A stretch of DNA of 64,000 bases from the NCBI RefSeq assembly GCF_025370775.1, contig NZ_JAMXEX010000008.1:62001-126000 (forward strand), given 5' to 3'. Position numbers and translations under genes: made by a program. Position 1 is the stretch's first letter, and each line of letters begins with the position of its first letter. The notes beneath the pieces were generated by a model, which saw only the letters and a list, made by a program, of their open reading frames with translations, was not told the origin of the DNA and did no database searches. The DNA comes from Ancylothrix sp. D3o. GTDB lineage: Bacteria > Cyanobacteriota > Cyanobacteriia > Cyanobacteriales > Oscillatoriaceae. Shown here piece after piece: positions 34,471-44,105 of the stretch.

Positions 34471-35511
34471 ATGGATGAGGAGCAAAAATTGTTAGAAATT
34501 GCTGAGGGTTATTTCCGCGAAGAAATTGCCCCCAAGGCAAATTTAATGGATAGTCAACCAGCGGCACTTTTGGAGGGGTTAAAAAATTTAGGTGAGCGAG
34601 GTTTGTTGGCGTTGCGGGTGGGGGGAATGAGTGAGATAAAGTTTCGCCGATTTCAAGAAATGGCGGCGAGATATTCGGGGGCGTTGGCTTTTTTGCAAAC
34701 ACAACATCAGTCTGCCGGCGGGATGATTGTTAAGAGTGAAAATCAAGAGTTGAAACAGGAAGTTTTGCCGTTTTTAGCTACGGGAAATCGTTTAATTGGG
34801 GTCGGTTTTTCGCAGTTGCGGCGTTTAGGTGAGCCGGTGTTAAAAGCGGTGCCATTGGCTGGGGGATATGAGTTAAATGGGTTTATTCCTTGGATTACTG
34901 GATTTGATTTTTTTGGAGAGTTTATTGCTGGGGCAATGTTAGAAGATGGGCGGTCTGTTTTTGGGCTGATGCCGTTGAAAAATAGTCAGCAAAAAACGGG
35001 GGGAAAACTTGTTTTAAGTCAGCCGATGGAATTGGCGGCAATGGCATCGACAAATACGGTGACAGCAGAAATTAGTAATTGGTTTTTAGCAGAAAATAAG
35101 GTGTTGTTTGTGAAACCGGCTGGCTGGATTCATGCCCAAGATAAACAGAATGTTTTACATCACAGTTTTTTTGCTTTGGGTTGTGCGAGAGCGGCGCTTG
35201 ATATTATAGAAAATACGGCAAAAATTAAAGAATTGCCTGTTATTTGGGAAGCGCTGATGGCACTGGAGAGAGAATTAAATACCTGCCGCACGGAAATTTT
35301 TAATGAGAGGGCACACAATGCCTTACAATTGAGGGCGTGGGCAATTGATTTAGCAAGCCGGTGTGCCACTGCTGCCGTCACGGTTGCCGGTGGAGCGGCA
35401 AACTACAAACACCACGCCGCACAACGGGTTTATCGAGAGGCGCTTGTCTTTACGGTTTCTGGCCAAACAACAGCGGTGATGGAGGCAACTTTGGGCCGGT
35501 TAGTTCGTTAA
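34471..35511 (+). CDS. Acyl-CoA dehydrogenase-like flavoprotein
   Basis: About 346 residues from ATG 34471, with AGGA nine bases before it; a TTG at 34453 is the other option. N-terminal helical domain (about 1-100), beta-domain with GVGFSQLRR and the FIPWITGFDFFGEF region, and a C-terminal four-helix domain containing AAVTVAGGAANYKHHAAQRVYREA. It should bind FAD. Most cyanobacteria lack classic fatty-acid beta-oxidation, so a special acyl or other thioester substrate is likely. I cannot place the catalytic glutamate with certainty. It belongs to the row of close genes 33.1-39.4 kb. Confidence 0.75.
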   Translation: MDEEQKLLEIAEGYFREEIAPKANLMDSQPAALLEGLKNLGERGLLALRVGGMSEIKFRRFQEMAARYSGALAFLQTQHQSAGGMIVKSENQELKQEVLPFLATGNRLIGVGFSQLRRLGEPVLKAVPLAGGYELNGFIPWITGFDFFGEFIAGAMLEDGRSVFGLMPLKNSQQKTGGKLVLSQPMELAAMASTNTVTAEISNWFLAENKVLFVKPAGWIHAQDKQNVLHHSFFALGCARAALDIIENTAKIKELPVIWEALMALERELNTCRTEIFNERAHNALQLRAWAIDLASRCATAAVTVAGGAANYKHHAAQRVYREALVFTVSGQTTAVMEATLGRLVR

Positions 35512-35527
35512 GAAAAGTGGAGAGAAA

Positions 35528-38500
35528 GTGATTAAAAAGTCAGCTAAATTTTTGGGAATATTTTTATTAACTATTCTTGTATTTTTTGGATTTAATACAA
35601 AAGTGCAAGAAGGTAAAACTGTAGACTGTCCAGCTATGCAGATTTCAACAAATACGATAGCAGAAGTTGGCAAAATTAGCAATAATAAACGAGGGGAAAT
35701 TTATTTAAATGGAGTGTGGCAATTTGAACCGGCCATCGGGGAGGCGCAACAACCGCCGGCGGACGGTTGGGGAACCATTCGGGTGCCGGGAGATTGGCGC
35801 CGAGAAAATCACGACTCTACCCCCGGAGTGCTGAAGCGTGGCACCGGCATTGCTTGGGATAATTTTGATGGACAACAATTATCAAAAGCCTGGTATCAAC
35901 AAACAATTAATATCCCCCAAAATTGGCAAAATCGCCGCATTTTATTAGATGTAAGAAGACTCAGTACAAATGCCCTTGTTTTTGTGAATGGTATTCAGTG
36001 TGGGGCTGTTAATTGGCCCTATGGTGCGGTGGATATTTCCACAGTTGCCAAAGCCGGTAAAGATGTGGTTTTGAGTTTATTAGTAACGGCGGCTCAAGAT
36101 GAAAAAGAAACCACCGTTATTATGGGGCCAAATGAAATTTATAAAACCGAAGCAAAGCTGGCTTCGCGGGGATTAATCGGGGAAGTTCGTTTATTAAGTT
36201 TGCCCACCGGCCCGTATATTAGTGATGTATTTATTCAGCCTTCTACGCGCAATAAACAAGTTAAATTAGATGTAGAAATTAGCGGGTTTCAGTCGGCAGG
36301 GGCGGTGGAACTTATCGCTAAAATGTTAAATGAAAAAGGGGAAACTGAAAAAGAATTTAAAGCAACAGCCAACCTAATCGCACAAGACAAACAAATTATT
36401 AAAGCAAGTTGGAATTGGGAAAAGCCGCGTTTGTGGGATGTAGGAAAAGCTAATTTATACACGATGCAGTTGCAAGTCAAAGGCAACGGAATTGAGGATC
36501 AATACGATCAAGAATTTGGGTTTAGAGAGTTTTGGATAGAAGGGAGAAAGTTTTATTTAAACGGTACAGAAATTCGCTGGCGACCAACTATGTATTATGA
36601 CACTTGGGCGAGTGGAATTCCTGAAGTAGCAAACCGGCTGATTGATAGTTATATTTGGGCTGGATTTAATATTGCTGAGTTATGGCCTTGGAACCACGAT
36701 GAAAGAGGAAAATGGCATTTTCGAGAAATTTTTGCCGAATGTGCAGATCGCAAAGGTTTTCCCTTAATGGGAACGGCTTTAAATATGACAGATTTCTTGC
36801 GAAATAATCAATGGAAATCCCCTGAAATTAAGCAAGAATGGGAGCAAAAAATGCTCACAGACTTACGCCGGTATCGCAATCACCCGTCAATTTTATTTTG
36901 GGCAACCAATGCTAATTATTTTGGACATACCGATGACCAAAACCCCCGCCGAATTGGCAAAAAAAATATTGAAGGAACGCTGGGAGACGTTGAAGATAAG
37001 CGTTTAAGCCAAATTATACCCCTGGGAGAAGAAGCAGCCAAAGAAATTAAAAAATATGACCCCACAAGGCCGGTTATGTTTCACCAAGGTGCGACAGTAG
37101 GCGATATTTACGCGCTCAATTCTTATTTAAACATGATTCCTTTACAAGAGCGGGAAGAATGGCTTTCTGAGTGGGCAAAAAATGGCGATATGCCCTATAT
37201 GGTGGTGGAATTTGGAACGCCCTTACACGCCACAATGATGCGGGCAAGAAGTGGGTTTAGAAATGTTATTGTCAGCGAACCTTTAATGACAGAATTTAGC
37301 GCAATTTATTTAGGAAAGCAAGCTTATGAGTTGGAAACACCGGCCTACCGAAATAAAATCCGCGAGTTATTTGTCAAAGATCAAGAATATAAAAGCTGGC
37401 ATTTTAACCCGGAATTAGATTTTGCACCGGCATTTCAAAAACTGCTGCAATTATTTAGCACAAATACTTGGCGAAGTTGGCGAACAATGGGCATCACCGG
37501 CGGGATGATTCCTTGGAATGATGGGCACGGATGGCAAGTTTCCGAAGCGGGGAAAGAAAAACAAACTTTAGAACCTTTTAAAGCCGGTCAAAGAGGCGTT
37601 TATTATCCCCTAGTTCCGAAACGGTTTATCTATAAATATGAGACGGAGGCAAATAAAATTCAACCGGGCGGAATTGCCCTTTTAGAAAATAACGGCCCTA
37701 CCTTAGCTTGGATTGCTGGATCTGCCACAGCTTTTACAGAAAAAAACCACAACTTTATCCCCGGACAAAAACTACAAAAACAAGCCGCCTTGCTGAATGA
37801 TACCCGCAACAAACAAGATTTTTCTGTTGATTGGGAGATAAGAGTGGCCGGTGAAAATGTCAGCAACGGTCAAAAAAAGGGAAATATTGAGCCGGCCCAA
37901 ACTTTATTTATCCCCATTGAAGCAACCTTACCCAAAACTCTCAACGGCGAAAAAGTCGAGGGAGAAATAATTTTAAAAGCCACAATTGGCAACAGCAAAC
38001 ATCAAGATCGTTTTGGCTTCCGTGTTTTTGATGCCCAGAAAAACCAATCGGCCAAAAATGAAACTTTAACAGTGTTTGATCCCGTCGGTAAAACCAGCCA
38101 AATGCTGCAAAAATTGGGTTATAAACTTGAACCTTGGGATGGCAAAGCAAACACTAATCTTTTAATCATTGGCCGAGAAAGCTTATCGAGCAACCAAAAA
38201 CTACCAGGGAGTTTAGAAAGTTTTATCAGCAGCGGTGGTAAAGCAATTATGTTTACCCAAAACCCCGAATGGCTGCAAAAAAATATGGGTTTTCGCACTT
38301 CACCGCATTTAAGCCGGCGTGTTTTTCCTATTGATAAAGAGCATCCGGTTATTAAAGGTTTAGATCAAGAAGATTTGCGCGACTGGACAGGAGAAAGTAC
38401 CCTCACCGAAGCTTATCCAAATACGCTTAATGGCGGCACGAAAAAAAATCCGCACGGCACACCTTGGTATGGTTGGCATTGGGGAAATCGCGGTGCTATT

Positions 38501-39367
38501 AGCAGTGTTCCTATCGAAAAACCCCACAATAGCGGATGGCGAGCGATTTTACAATCAGAGTTTGATTTGGCTTATACGCCATTGATGGAATTGGATTATG
38601 GTAAGGGCCGGCTTATTTTAACAACCTTGGATTTAGAAGATCATTATGCCCTTGATCCGGTGCCGGTGAAACTCACAAACCAGTTAATTAATTATGCCAA
38701 AACTGCAAATTTGCCCTTAACAGGAGACAAAATTACTTTAATTGGCAGTGATGAAGATGCCAAAAAATTAGATACTTTGGGAGTCCTTTATACACGCTCA
38801 GATTCTTTACCAACAGAGGCAGGTTTAGTAATTATGGGCACCGATGGAAATGTCAAAGATCAGTTTTTACAGCCCTATCTAAATAATGGCGGCAAAGTCT
38901 TTTTTATGCCCCGTAAATTTCCTTTGGATGCTTTGGGAGTGCGGTTAAAAGAAGTTAACAATTTTTCTGGCATTGTTTCCCCTCCCAACTGGCCGGAATT
39001 TCGCGGTTTAGATGTGGCTGATTTACGCTCAAGAGCAGCTTATAATACAAACTTGATTCAGTCAGGTGGAGAAGTTGGCGCAGAGGGTTTATTTAGCCGG
39101 TTTACGGTTGGCAAAGGCATCGCCCTTTTCTCGCAAATGAATCCCGAAGATTTACAGGCAGATGTGAATACCTATTTGCGCTATACCCGCTGGCGACAAA
39201 CCCGCACTACCGCTCAAATTATTGCCAATATGGGGGCAAATTTTAAGACGGATCAAGCAGTTTTAAAAAGCTTAAATGGCAACGTCTCATCTGTTAATTA
39301 TTACCACCCAGACTATCGTACCGATTTTGATTTAGGCGATGATCCCTATCGTTATTACCGTTGGTAA
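35528..39367 (+). CDS. Large exported glycoside-hydrolase-2-type protein
   Basis: 1279 residues with a GTG start; an N-terminal signal anchor (FLGIFLLTILVFFGF). About residues 50-200 form a sugar-binding jelly roll (GVWQFEPAIG ... GTIRVPGDWRRE), then an Ig-like domain and a TIM-barrel (about 340-640). Nucleophile Glu561 lies in VVEFGTPLH. At the acid/base place the usual NHPS..W...NE reads NHPSILFWATNAN (from about 451), with Ala462 instead of Glu. C-terminal parts (about 890-1080, 1090-1190) resemble amidotransferase-like non-catalytic domains of beta-galactosidases. It would act on polysaccharide outside the cytoplasmic membrane, or may have lost hydrolysis. Confidence 0.8.
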   Translation: MIKKSAKFLGIFLLTILVFFGFNTKVQEGKTVDCPAMQISTNTIAEVGKISNNKRGEIYLNGVWQFEPAIGEAQQPPADGWGTIRVPGDWRRENHDSTPGVLKRGTGIAWDNFDGQQLSKAWYQQTINIPQNWQNRRILLDVRRLSTNALVFVNGIQCGAVNWPYGAVDISTVAKAGKDVVLSLLVTAAQDEKETTVIMGPNEIYKTEAKLASRGLIGEVRLLSLPTGPYISDVFIQPSTRNKQVKLDVEISGFQSAGAVELIAKMLNEKGETEKEFKATANLIAQDKQIIKASWNWEKPRLWDVGKANLYTMQLQVKGNGIEDQYDQEFGFREFWIEGRKFYLNGTEIRWRPTMYYDTWASGIPEVANRLIDSYIWAGFNIAELWPWNHDERGKWHFREIFAECADRKGFPLMGTALNMTDFLRNNQWKSPEIKQEWEQKMLTDLRRYRNHPSILFWATNANYFGHTDDQNPRRIGKKNIEGTLGDVEDKRLSQIIPLGEEAAKEIKKYDPTRPVMFHQGATVGDIYALNSYLNMIPLQEREEWLSEWAKNGDMPYMVVEFGTPLHATMMRARSGFRNVIVSEPLMTEFSAIYLGKQAYELETPAYRNKIRELFVKDQEYKSWHFNPELDFAPAFQKLLQLFSTNTWRSWRTMGITGGMIPWNDGHGWQVSEAGKEKQTLEPFKAGQRGVYYPLVPKRFIYKYETEANKIQPGGIALLENNGPTLAWIAGSATAFTEKNHNFIPGQKLQKQAALLNDTRNKQDFSVDWEIRVAGENVSNGQKKGNIEPAQTLFIPIEATLPKTLNGEKVEGEIILKATIGNSKHQDRFGFRVFDAQKNQSAKNETLTVFDPVGKTSQMLQKLGYKLEPWDGKANTNLLIIGRESLSSNQKLPGSLESFISSGGKAIMFTQNPEWLQKNMGFRTSPHLSRRVFPIDKEHPVIKGLDQEDLRDWTGESTLTEAYPNTLNGGTKKNPHGTPWYGWHWGNRGAISSVPIEKPHNSGWRAILQSEFDLAYTPLMELDYGKGRLILTTLDLEDHYALDPVPVKLTNQLINYAKTANLPLTGDKITLIGSDEDAKKLDTLGVLYTRSDSLPTEAGLVIMGTDGNVKDQFLQPYLNNGGKVFFMPRKFPLDALGVRLKEVNNFSGIVSPPNWPEFRGLDVADLRSRAAYNTNLIQSGGEVGAEGLFSRFTVGKGIALFSQMNPEDLQADVNTYLRYTRWRQTRTTAQIIANMGANFKTDQAVLKSLNGNVSSVNYYHPDYRTDFDLGDDPYRYYRW

Positions 39368-39377
39368 TCCTTGATAA

Positions 39378-39394
39378 GGTGGGCCTAGCCCACC
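39378..39394. terminator. Hairpin between convergent genes
   Basis: GGTGGGC-cta-GCCCACC, a perfect seven-base stem, followed by CTACTTTTAG. It sits in the 56-base gap between the GH2-type gene (plus) and the DUF3386 gene (minus) and can serve both strands. Confidence 0.5.
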
Positions 39395-39423
39395 CTACTT
39401 TTAGGAAGCGATTAAAACTGACG

Positions 39424-40152
39424 CTATGACAACAATTTGATGTCGGTAAAATTAATATCGGTGGTGGTTTCTTGACCGGCTTGGAAATGACGAATTGTTT
39501 GATGAGTGGGAATATAATAATCTCCCACTTTTTTGTAAGTATCTTGGTATTCTATTTGTTCGAGTTCATCTCCCGTTTGTACATAATGAAAAGCCGCACG
39601 ATAGCGCTTACCCAAATAGCCGGCCGGTGTATCTTGCCAGTCCAATAAATCAACCCGCACAGCCACCGGCCCCATAATGCGATTTACCTGAATAATTTTT
39701 CCGTCTTTGAGTTGATAATAAGACGGACTACCTTTGCCATGTTGGTCAATTTCTATCGTCTCATTCGTGGAAGTTTTGCCAAAAGTAAAAGTGTGTTCTT
39801 TGTGGGCAATTTTAAACGGAAGCGTGCGCCGGTGAGTAATAAGCATCCGCAATTGATCGCTGACTGTAGCCTGGAATTTTGGATTTTCAATGCCCGTCAA
39901 TTCTATGCTTAAATCTGGATTAATGCGAGTTTGGGCTTGATAGACTTCCTGCTTTTCTTTGATTTCAACCGTCGCCGTGTAGCCCGGAAATTTATTGTCC
40001 CAAGTATAGCGACTGTTATAGGCGTTGCGGAAAACATCAAAAGCGGCTGGATCAGCCGCCGTGCCGGTTTGAGCGAAAGCCGGGGAATTCAACCCCCAGC
40101 CCGCAACTATCACCAGCAAAATAACAATTAACTGTTTGAGTAGTTTTTGCAT
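39424..40152 (-). CDS. DUF3386-family exported protein
   Basis: 242 residues. A signal peptide (LIVILLVIVAGWGLNSPAFA, cleavage before QTG near residue 28) precedes a beta-rich domain with FRNAYNSRYTWDNKFPGY, VNRIMGPVAVRVDLLDW and QTIRHFQAG, matching the cyanobacterial DUF3386 family. It should act in the periplasm or thylakoid lumen. No function is known to me. Confidence 0.8.
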   Translation of the reverse strand: MQKLLKQLIVILLVIVAGWGLNSPAFAQTGTAADPAAFDVFRNAYNSRYTWDNKFPGYTATVEIKEKQEVYQAQTRINPDLSIELTGIENPKFQATVSDQLRMLITHRRTLPFKIAHKEHTFTFGKTSTNETIEIDQHGKGSPSYYQLKDGKIIQVNRIMGPVAVRVDLLDWQDTPAGYLGKRYRAAFHYVQTGDELEQIEYQDTYKKVGDYYIPTHQTIRHFQAGQETTTDINFTDIKLLS

Positions 40153-40484
40153 GATTTCTAAAGAATTGGCGCAAAATTCCCCCTATAGGCTGGGGGATAG
40201 GTTCACTGCTATTACAATTATTTATCAAAGTGAGCCGGGAAAACGCGCAATTTTTACCTTTTTGCCTCCCAGAGTCATGTTTTTTGCCAAATTCCATTGC
40301 AGTGCTTAACAGAGAGTTTTCAAAAGTTATTGTTATTCTAAACCCTGCATATTCATAAGTTCGGAATGTTCCGCAACCAAATCAGCATGAGCGCAATCAA
40401 AAGACGCAATAAATTGAGATTCCAGCAACACAAGCTGCTATTTAACAGGAAAGTTATGCAAAGCCAACAAACAAGCCGATAACA

Positions 40485-40520
40485 ATCTGCGTTTATCTGC
40501 TATAGGATGCGGTTAAAAAA
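40485..40520. repeat. 36-base dispersed repeat, second copy
   Basis: The same 36 bases as at 19460-19495 (ATCTGCGTTTATCTGCTATA then GGATGCGGTTAAAAAA). The ATCTGCGTTTATCTGC half also resembles, in reverse complement, the GCAGATAAACGCAGATAAA array at 50675-50708. Confidence 0.85.
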
Positions 40521-40530
40521 CTCATACTTC

Positions 40531-40566
40531 TAAAAACCAGGCTTATCTTAGAAATCTGGTTTTTAG
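40531..40566. terminator. Inverted repeat downstream of the Uma2 gene
   Basis: TAAAAACCAG and CTGGTTTTTA form a ten-base stem around a 15-base loop. It is about 95 bases beyond the minus-strand Uma2 stop and may end that transcript or be a member of the AAACCxGG palindrome family. Confidence 0.4.
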
Positions 40567-40660
40567 CCGCGCAAAGTGAAAAAAGCTATAAAAAAATAGC
40601 CCGCCGGTGTGAGCTATTTCTAGGGTTCATAACATTAAAAAAAAGCCGGCAAGCCACTAT

Positions 40661-41422
40661 TTATCCATTCAACAAATCAGGATCAACACCCAACTGTCGC
40701 AACTGTTCAGCCAAAAGCTCAGCCCGACGTTGAGCCAATTCTTTCTGCCGTTTTTCCTCCTCTAATAACCCTTGGGTTTCTCGCAACTGATCCTCAGCAA
40801 AAGCCGCTCTTTCAGCACCCGTTGGCAGCACATTTCCATCAGCATCACACCAACGTAACCAAACCTCCTCCTTATCTTCAAAAACACCTTCCCACAAAAT
40901 CAAACCCAAACCCACTTGTCTCAGCCAAGTTCCACTCAACGGAACATAGCGAAAACCCTGCAACTCAAAAATTTGTAAAACCTCATTTCCCAACTGCCGA
41001 CTCGGATCAAAAACCACATAATAACTAACCCGCATCCGCTCATAAGTTAACAACTTACTTCCTAACTCATTGCCCTCTTTATTAGAAACAATTTCAATCA
41101 CAACCTCCGGTACTTTGCCAAACTCCCAAACCAAATAAGAGCGATTTTTTTTCTCCCACCAATTGTCAGGAATTTGCACATCCAAACTCAAAAACATATC
41201 CGGCACCACCGGCGGCGAACCCACAGCCCAAAAAACCCCCACATTTGCCGCTGCTAAAAACTTTATTTCCGCCCCCAAAATCTGCGGCGTACTGTAAAGA
41301 ACTGTAGTTAATAAACGCTGTTGTTTTTCTGAACCAAAATTATCCACAGGCGTATCATCTTCCGTAATAAGGTGAGTAATATCTGGTGCCAGTCCTACCT
41401 CAGTCGTCAACACTTCTGACAT
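40661..41422 (-). CDS. Uma2-family (DUF820) PD-(D/E)XK nuclease-like protein
   Basis: 253 residues. The core has the pattern VVPDMFLSLDV and EVVIEIVSNKEGNELGSKL, followed by YERMRVSYYVVFDP, matching the Uma2/DUF820 family, which is highly multiplied in cyanobacteria. The Asp and Glu give the PD-(D/E)XK-type active site. The last 45 residues are a charged coiled coil (ETQGLLEEEKRQKELAQRRA). Cellular role unknown; links to transposons have been proposed for the family. Confidence 0.88.
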   Translation of the reverse strand: MSEVLTTEVGLAPDITHLITEDDTPVDNFGSEKQQRLLTTVLYSTPQILGAEIKFLAAANVGVFWAVGSPPVVPDMFLSLDVQIPDNWWEKKNRSYLVWEFGKVPEVVIEIVSNKEGNELGSKLLTYERMRVSYYVVFDPSRQLGNEVLQIFELQGFRYVPLSGTWLRQVGLGLILWEGVFEDKEEVWLRWCDADGNVLPTGAERAAFAEDQLRETQGLLEEEKRQKELAQRRAELLAEQLRQLGVDPDLLNG

Positions 41423-41647
41423 AAAATTAGGTAAACTCCAACGAAACCTTATAAACCACAGCCTAGCATATTTTAAAAATTACTTGATTTATCACAAAAA
41501 GCCGATAAATAGACCCAAAAACGGGCTTTTTAACCCCCATCTGCTTTCTTTTTACCTTATCAACCGGCACCCCTGCACCCCTCCTACAAAAATAAGTCTT
41601 AAATTGCGTTAACTTTATAAAAGTAAAATTTCCCAAAACCCCCATTT

Positions 41648-42325
41648 ATGACCCTAATATTAACCAACGACGACGGCATAGACGCCCCAGGCATCAAAGC
41701 CCTACAAAAAGCAGTCAACCAACAAGCAATTATTGTCGCCCCCACAACAGAATGGTCAGGATGCGGGCACCGCGTCACCACCACCGAACCCATCGAAATA
41801 TATCAACGCTCTCAAAACGAATATGCCATCACCGGCACCCCCGCCGACTGCACCCGAATAGCAATTACACACATCTGTCCACAAGTCAAATGGGTACTCG
41901 CAGGAATTAACGCCGGTGGCAACATGGGAACCGACGTTTATATATCAGGAACCTGCGCCGCCGTCCGCGAAGCCGCCATGCACAAAATCCCCGCCATTGC
42001 CATCTCCCATTGGATAAAAAAACCCCTGATCATCGATTGGGAATTAGCCGCAAAATGGACAGCAGACGTATTATCAAAACTCTTCACAATTCCCATAGAA
42101 ACCGGCACCTTTTGGAACGTCAATCTACCCCACATAGAACCAGGAACCCCAGAACCAGAAATCGTCTTTTGTCAACCCTCCATAGACCCCTTACCCGTCA
42201 AATATCACCTCGAAGGAAACAAATTTTCTTACTGCGGAGAATACGGCAAACGAACACGAACCCCCGGCACCGACGTAGACATTTGCTTTTCAGGAAAAAT
42301 CGCCATCACCCAAATACGACTTTAA
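41648..42325 (+). CDS. surE: SurE-family 5'/3'-nucleotidase
   Basis: 225 residues. The N-terminal metal site LTNDDGIDAPGI, then VVAP-like IIVAPTTEWSGCG, ITGTPADCTRIA, GINAGGNMGTDVYISGT and VNLPH are all SurE motifs. The enzyme removes phosphate from nucleoside monophosphates in the cytoplasm. The protein is slightly shorter than the usual 250-260 residues. Its codon use is strongly C-rich. Confidence 0.9.
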   Translation: MTLILTNDDGIDAPGIKALQKAVNQQAIIVAPTTEWSGCGHRVTTTEPIEIYQRSQNEYAITGTPADCTRIAITHICPQVKWVLAGINAGGNMGTDVYISGTCAAVREAAMHKIPAIAISHWIKKPLIIDWELAAKWTADVLSKLFTIPIETGTFWNVNLPHIEPGTPEPEIVFCQPSIDPLPVKYHLEGNKFSYCGEYGKRTRTPGTDVDICFSGKIAITQIRL

Positions 42326-42409
42326 AAAAAACCTGCACCCATCTAAGCTATAATCTGAAAACAAAATCACAAAAATCACTGCACTTACTCAAAGAGGAAC
42401 ACAAAAAAA

Positions 42410-43345
42410 ATGCGTATTTTAATCATGGGCGGAACCCGATTTATCGGAGTTTATCTCACCAAAATATTAGCCCAACAAGGCCACGACATCACCCTATTTA
42501 ATCGCGGCAAAAAACCGGCCCCCGTTGAAAACAGCAAACAAATACACGGCGACAGAACCGATGCCACTCAAATAAAAGACAAACTTGCCGGCCAAGAATT
42601 TGATGCAGTTTTTGACAACAACGGACGCGAACTAAGCGACACCCAACCCCTCGCAGACCTCTTTAAAGGACGCATTCAACACTTTGTTTACATGAGTTCT
42701 GCCGGCGTTTATTTAAAATCCGATCAAATGCCCCACATCGAAGGCGACCCCATCGATCCAAAAAGCCGGCATAAAGGCAAAAACGACACCGAAAACTACC
42801 TAGCAGAACAAGCATTACCCTACACCTCCATCCGCCCCACTTATATCTACGGCCCCCAAAATTATAACGACCTCGAAGCCTGGTTTTTTGACCGCATTGT
42901 GCGCGACCGGCCCGTACCAATTCCCGGCACCGGCAACAACTTTACCCAATTCGGACACTGCCAAGATTTAGCAACAGCAATGGCAGCCGTTTTAGGCAAC
43001 CAAAAAGCCATCGGCCAAACCTATAACATCTCAGGCGAAAGATACGTTACCTTTGATGGATTAGCCAAAGCCTGCGCCGAAGCCTGCGGCAAATCACCAG
43101 ACAGCATCAAAATCGTTCATTATGACCCCAAAAAATTTGACTTCGGCAAACGTAAAGCCTTCCCGATGCGCGTTCAACACTTCTTTGCCAGCATCGAAAA
43201 AGCCAAAAAAGAGTTAAATTGGCAACCCCAATACGATTTAGTTTCAGGCTTAAAAGACTCATTCCAAAACGACTATCTGCTTTCCAAACGCGACCAAGCA
43301 GAAATCGACTTTTCTTGTGATGACGAAATTTTAGCAGCCGGTTAA
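42410..43345 (+). CDS. NAD-dependent epimerase-like protein, CSP41-type
   Basis: 311 residues. Rossmann fold with GGTRFIGVYL, then VYMSSAGVYLKSDQMPHIE, IRPTYIYGP, GHCQDLATAMAAVLGN and NISGERYVTFDGLAKACA. These segments, particularly after the SSAGVY motif, resemble the chloroplast stem-loop binding proteins CSP41a/b and their cyanobacterial relatives, atypical short-chain dehydrogenases that bind RNA. The usual catalytic Tyr-x-x-x-Lys is replaced. A TATAAT at 42349-42354 could be the -10 box; GAGGAAC stands before the ATG. RNA binding is inference from family. Confidence 0.85.
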   Translation: MRILIMGGTRFIGVYLTKILAQQGHDITLFNRGKKPAPVENSKQIHGDRTDATQIKDKLAGQEFDAVFDNNGRELSDTQPLADLFKGRIQHFVYMSSAGVYLKSDQMPHIEGDPIDPKSRHKGKNDTENYLAEQALPYTSIRPTYIYGPQNYNDLEAWFFDRIVRDRPVPIPGTGNNFTQFGHCQDLATAMAAVLGNQKAIGQTYNISGERYVTFDGLAKACAEACGKSPDSIKIVHYDPKKFDFGKRKAFPMRVQHFFASIEKAKKELNWQPQYDLVSGLKDSFQNDYLLSKRDQAEIDFSCDDEILAAG

Positions 43346-43353
43346 TTCTAAAA

Positions 43354-43381
43354 AACCCGGTTTATCAAAAAAAACCGGGTT
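43354..43381. terminator. Bidirectional terminator between csp41-like gene and pgsA
   Basis: AACCCGGTTT (43354-43363) and AAACCGGGTT (43372-43381) form a perfect ten-base stem with an eight-base loop. On the minus strand a T-run (from 43353 down) follows, making it a strong terminator for pgsA; it can also stop the plus-strand gene. Confidence 0.75.
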
Positions 43382-43389
43382 AATCTTAT

Positions 43390-43905
43390 TTAAACTACAT
43401 CTTGCTTTTCTGGCAACAAATAAATCAGCCCAGAAACCAAAGTCAAACCCACAGAAACCCAAAAAACAACCAAAGCAACCGGCCCCCAAAACCCAGGCAG
43501 CGGAACCAACAAAAGCGCAATCGCCAAAATTTGGCAAACCGTCTTCAACTTCCCCCAAATATTCGCCCCCGTAATTGTCGTTTTATTCACCCGCCAACCC
43601 GCAATAGCCAACTCCCGAAACAAAATCAAAAACACACCCCAAGCCGGCACCTTTCCCAACTCCACAAACGCCAAAAGCGGAGCCAAAACTAACAACTTAT
43701 CAACCAAAGGATCAAGAAACTTTCCCAGATCCGTAATTTGATTAAAAGTCCGCGCCACATAACCATCCAGCCAATCCGTTAGCGCCGCCACCAAAAAAAT
43801 AGACAGCGCAATCCAGTAATCCGCCGGTGTTGGGTTATGCAGAAAATAAAGCAAAAACGGCACACCCAACAAACGAGAAACAGTAATCCAACTTGCAAGC
43901 GTCAT
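43390..43905 (-). CDS. pgsA: CDP-diacylglycerol-glycerol-3-phosphate 3-phosphatidyltransferase
   Basis: 171 residues with about four to five membrane spans. The CDP-alcohol phosphotransferase motif is complete: Asp44-x-x-Asp47-Gly-x-x-Ala-Arg ... Gly61-x3-Asp65-x3-Asp69 in DWLDGYVARTF and GKFLDPLVDK. It makes phosphatidylglycerol phosphate, the precursor of PG, which is essential in thylakoid membranes. Single gene, ended by the hairpin at 43354. Confidence 0.93.
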   Translation of the reverse strand: MTLASWITVSRLLGVPFLLYFLHNPTPADYWIALSIFLVAALTDWLDGYVARTFNQITDLGKFLDPLVDKLLVLAPLLAFVELGKVPAWGVFLILFRELAIAGWRVNKTTITGANIWGKLKTVCQILAIALLLVPLPGFWGPVALVVFWVSVGLTLVSGLIYLLPEKQDVV

Positions 43906-44105
43906 TAATTCAAATCTTTAAAAGCAACCGACTCTCAGCATAACCGATGCGCGGAATTTAGAAAATCTAAAATTCTCTAACCAGTCCCCAATCATCCCTT
44001 CCTTTTTTATGACAATTCACATCCAGAAGCACAATCTCTTCAAAATCTTTATCTAAGTAATAGAAAGCCGGTGAGCGAGAAAAACCGGCTTTATGCTTCT
44101 AAATT

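Larger units (their letters stand above)
40153..40660. other. 508-base intergenic region with dispersed repeats
   Basis: No gene is visible. It contains a 36-base repeat (40485-40520) identical to 19460-19495 and the inverted repeat TAAAAACCAG...CTGGTTTTTA (40531-40565). A further short hairpin, CCCCCTATAGGCTGGGGG, is at about 40180-40197, close to the DUF3386 start. Confidence 0.6.

Noticed and set aside
42010-42501. 163-codon frame across the end of surE and the start of the CSP41-like gene
   Set aside because: Very basic, Arg/His/Thr-rich translation overlapping two well-recognised genes.
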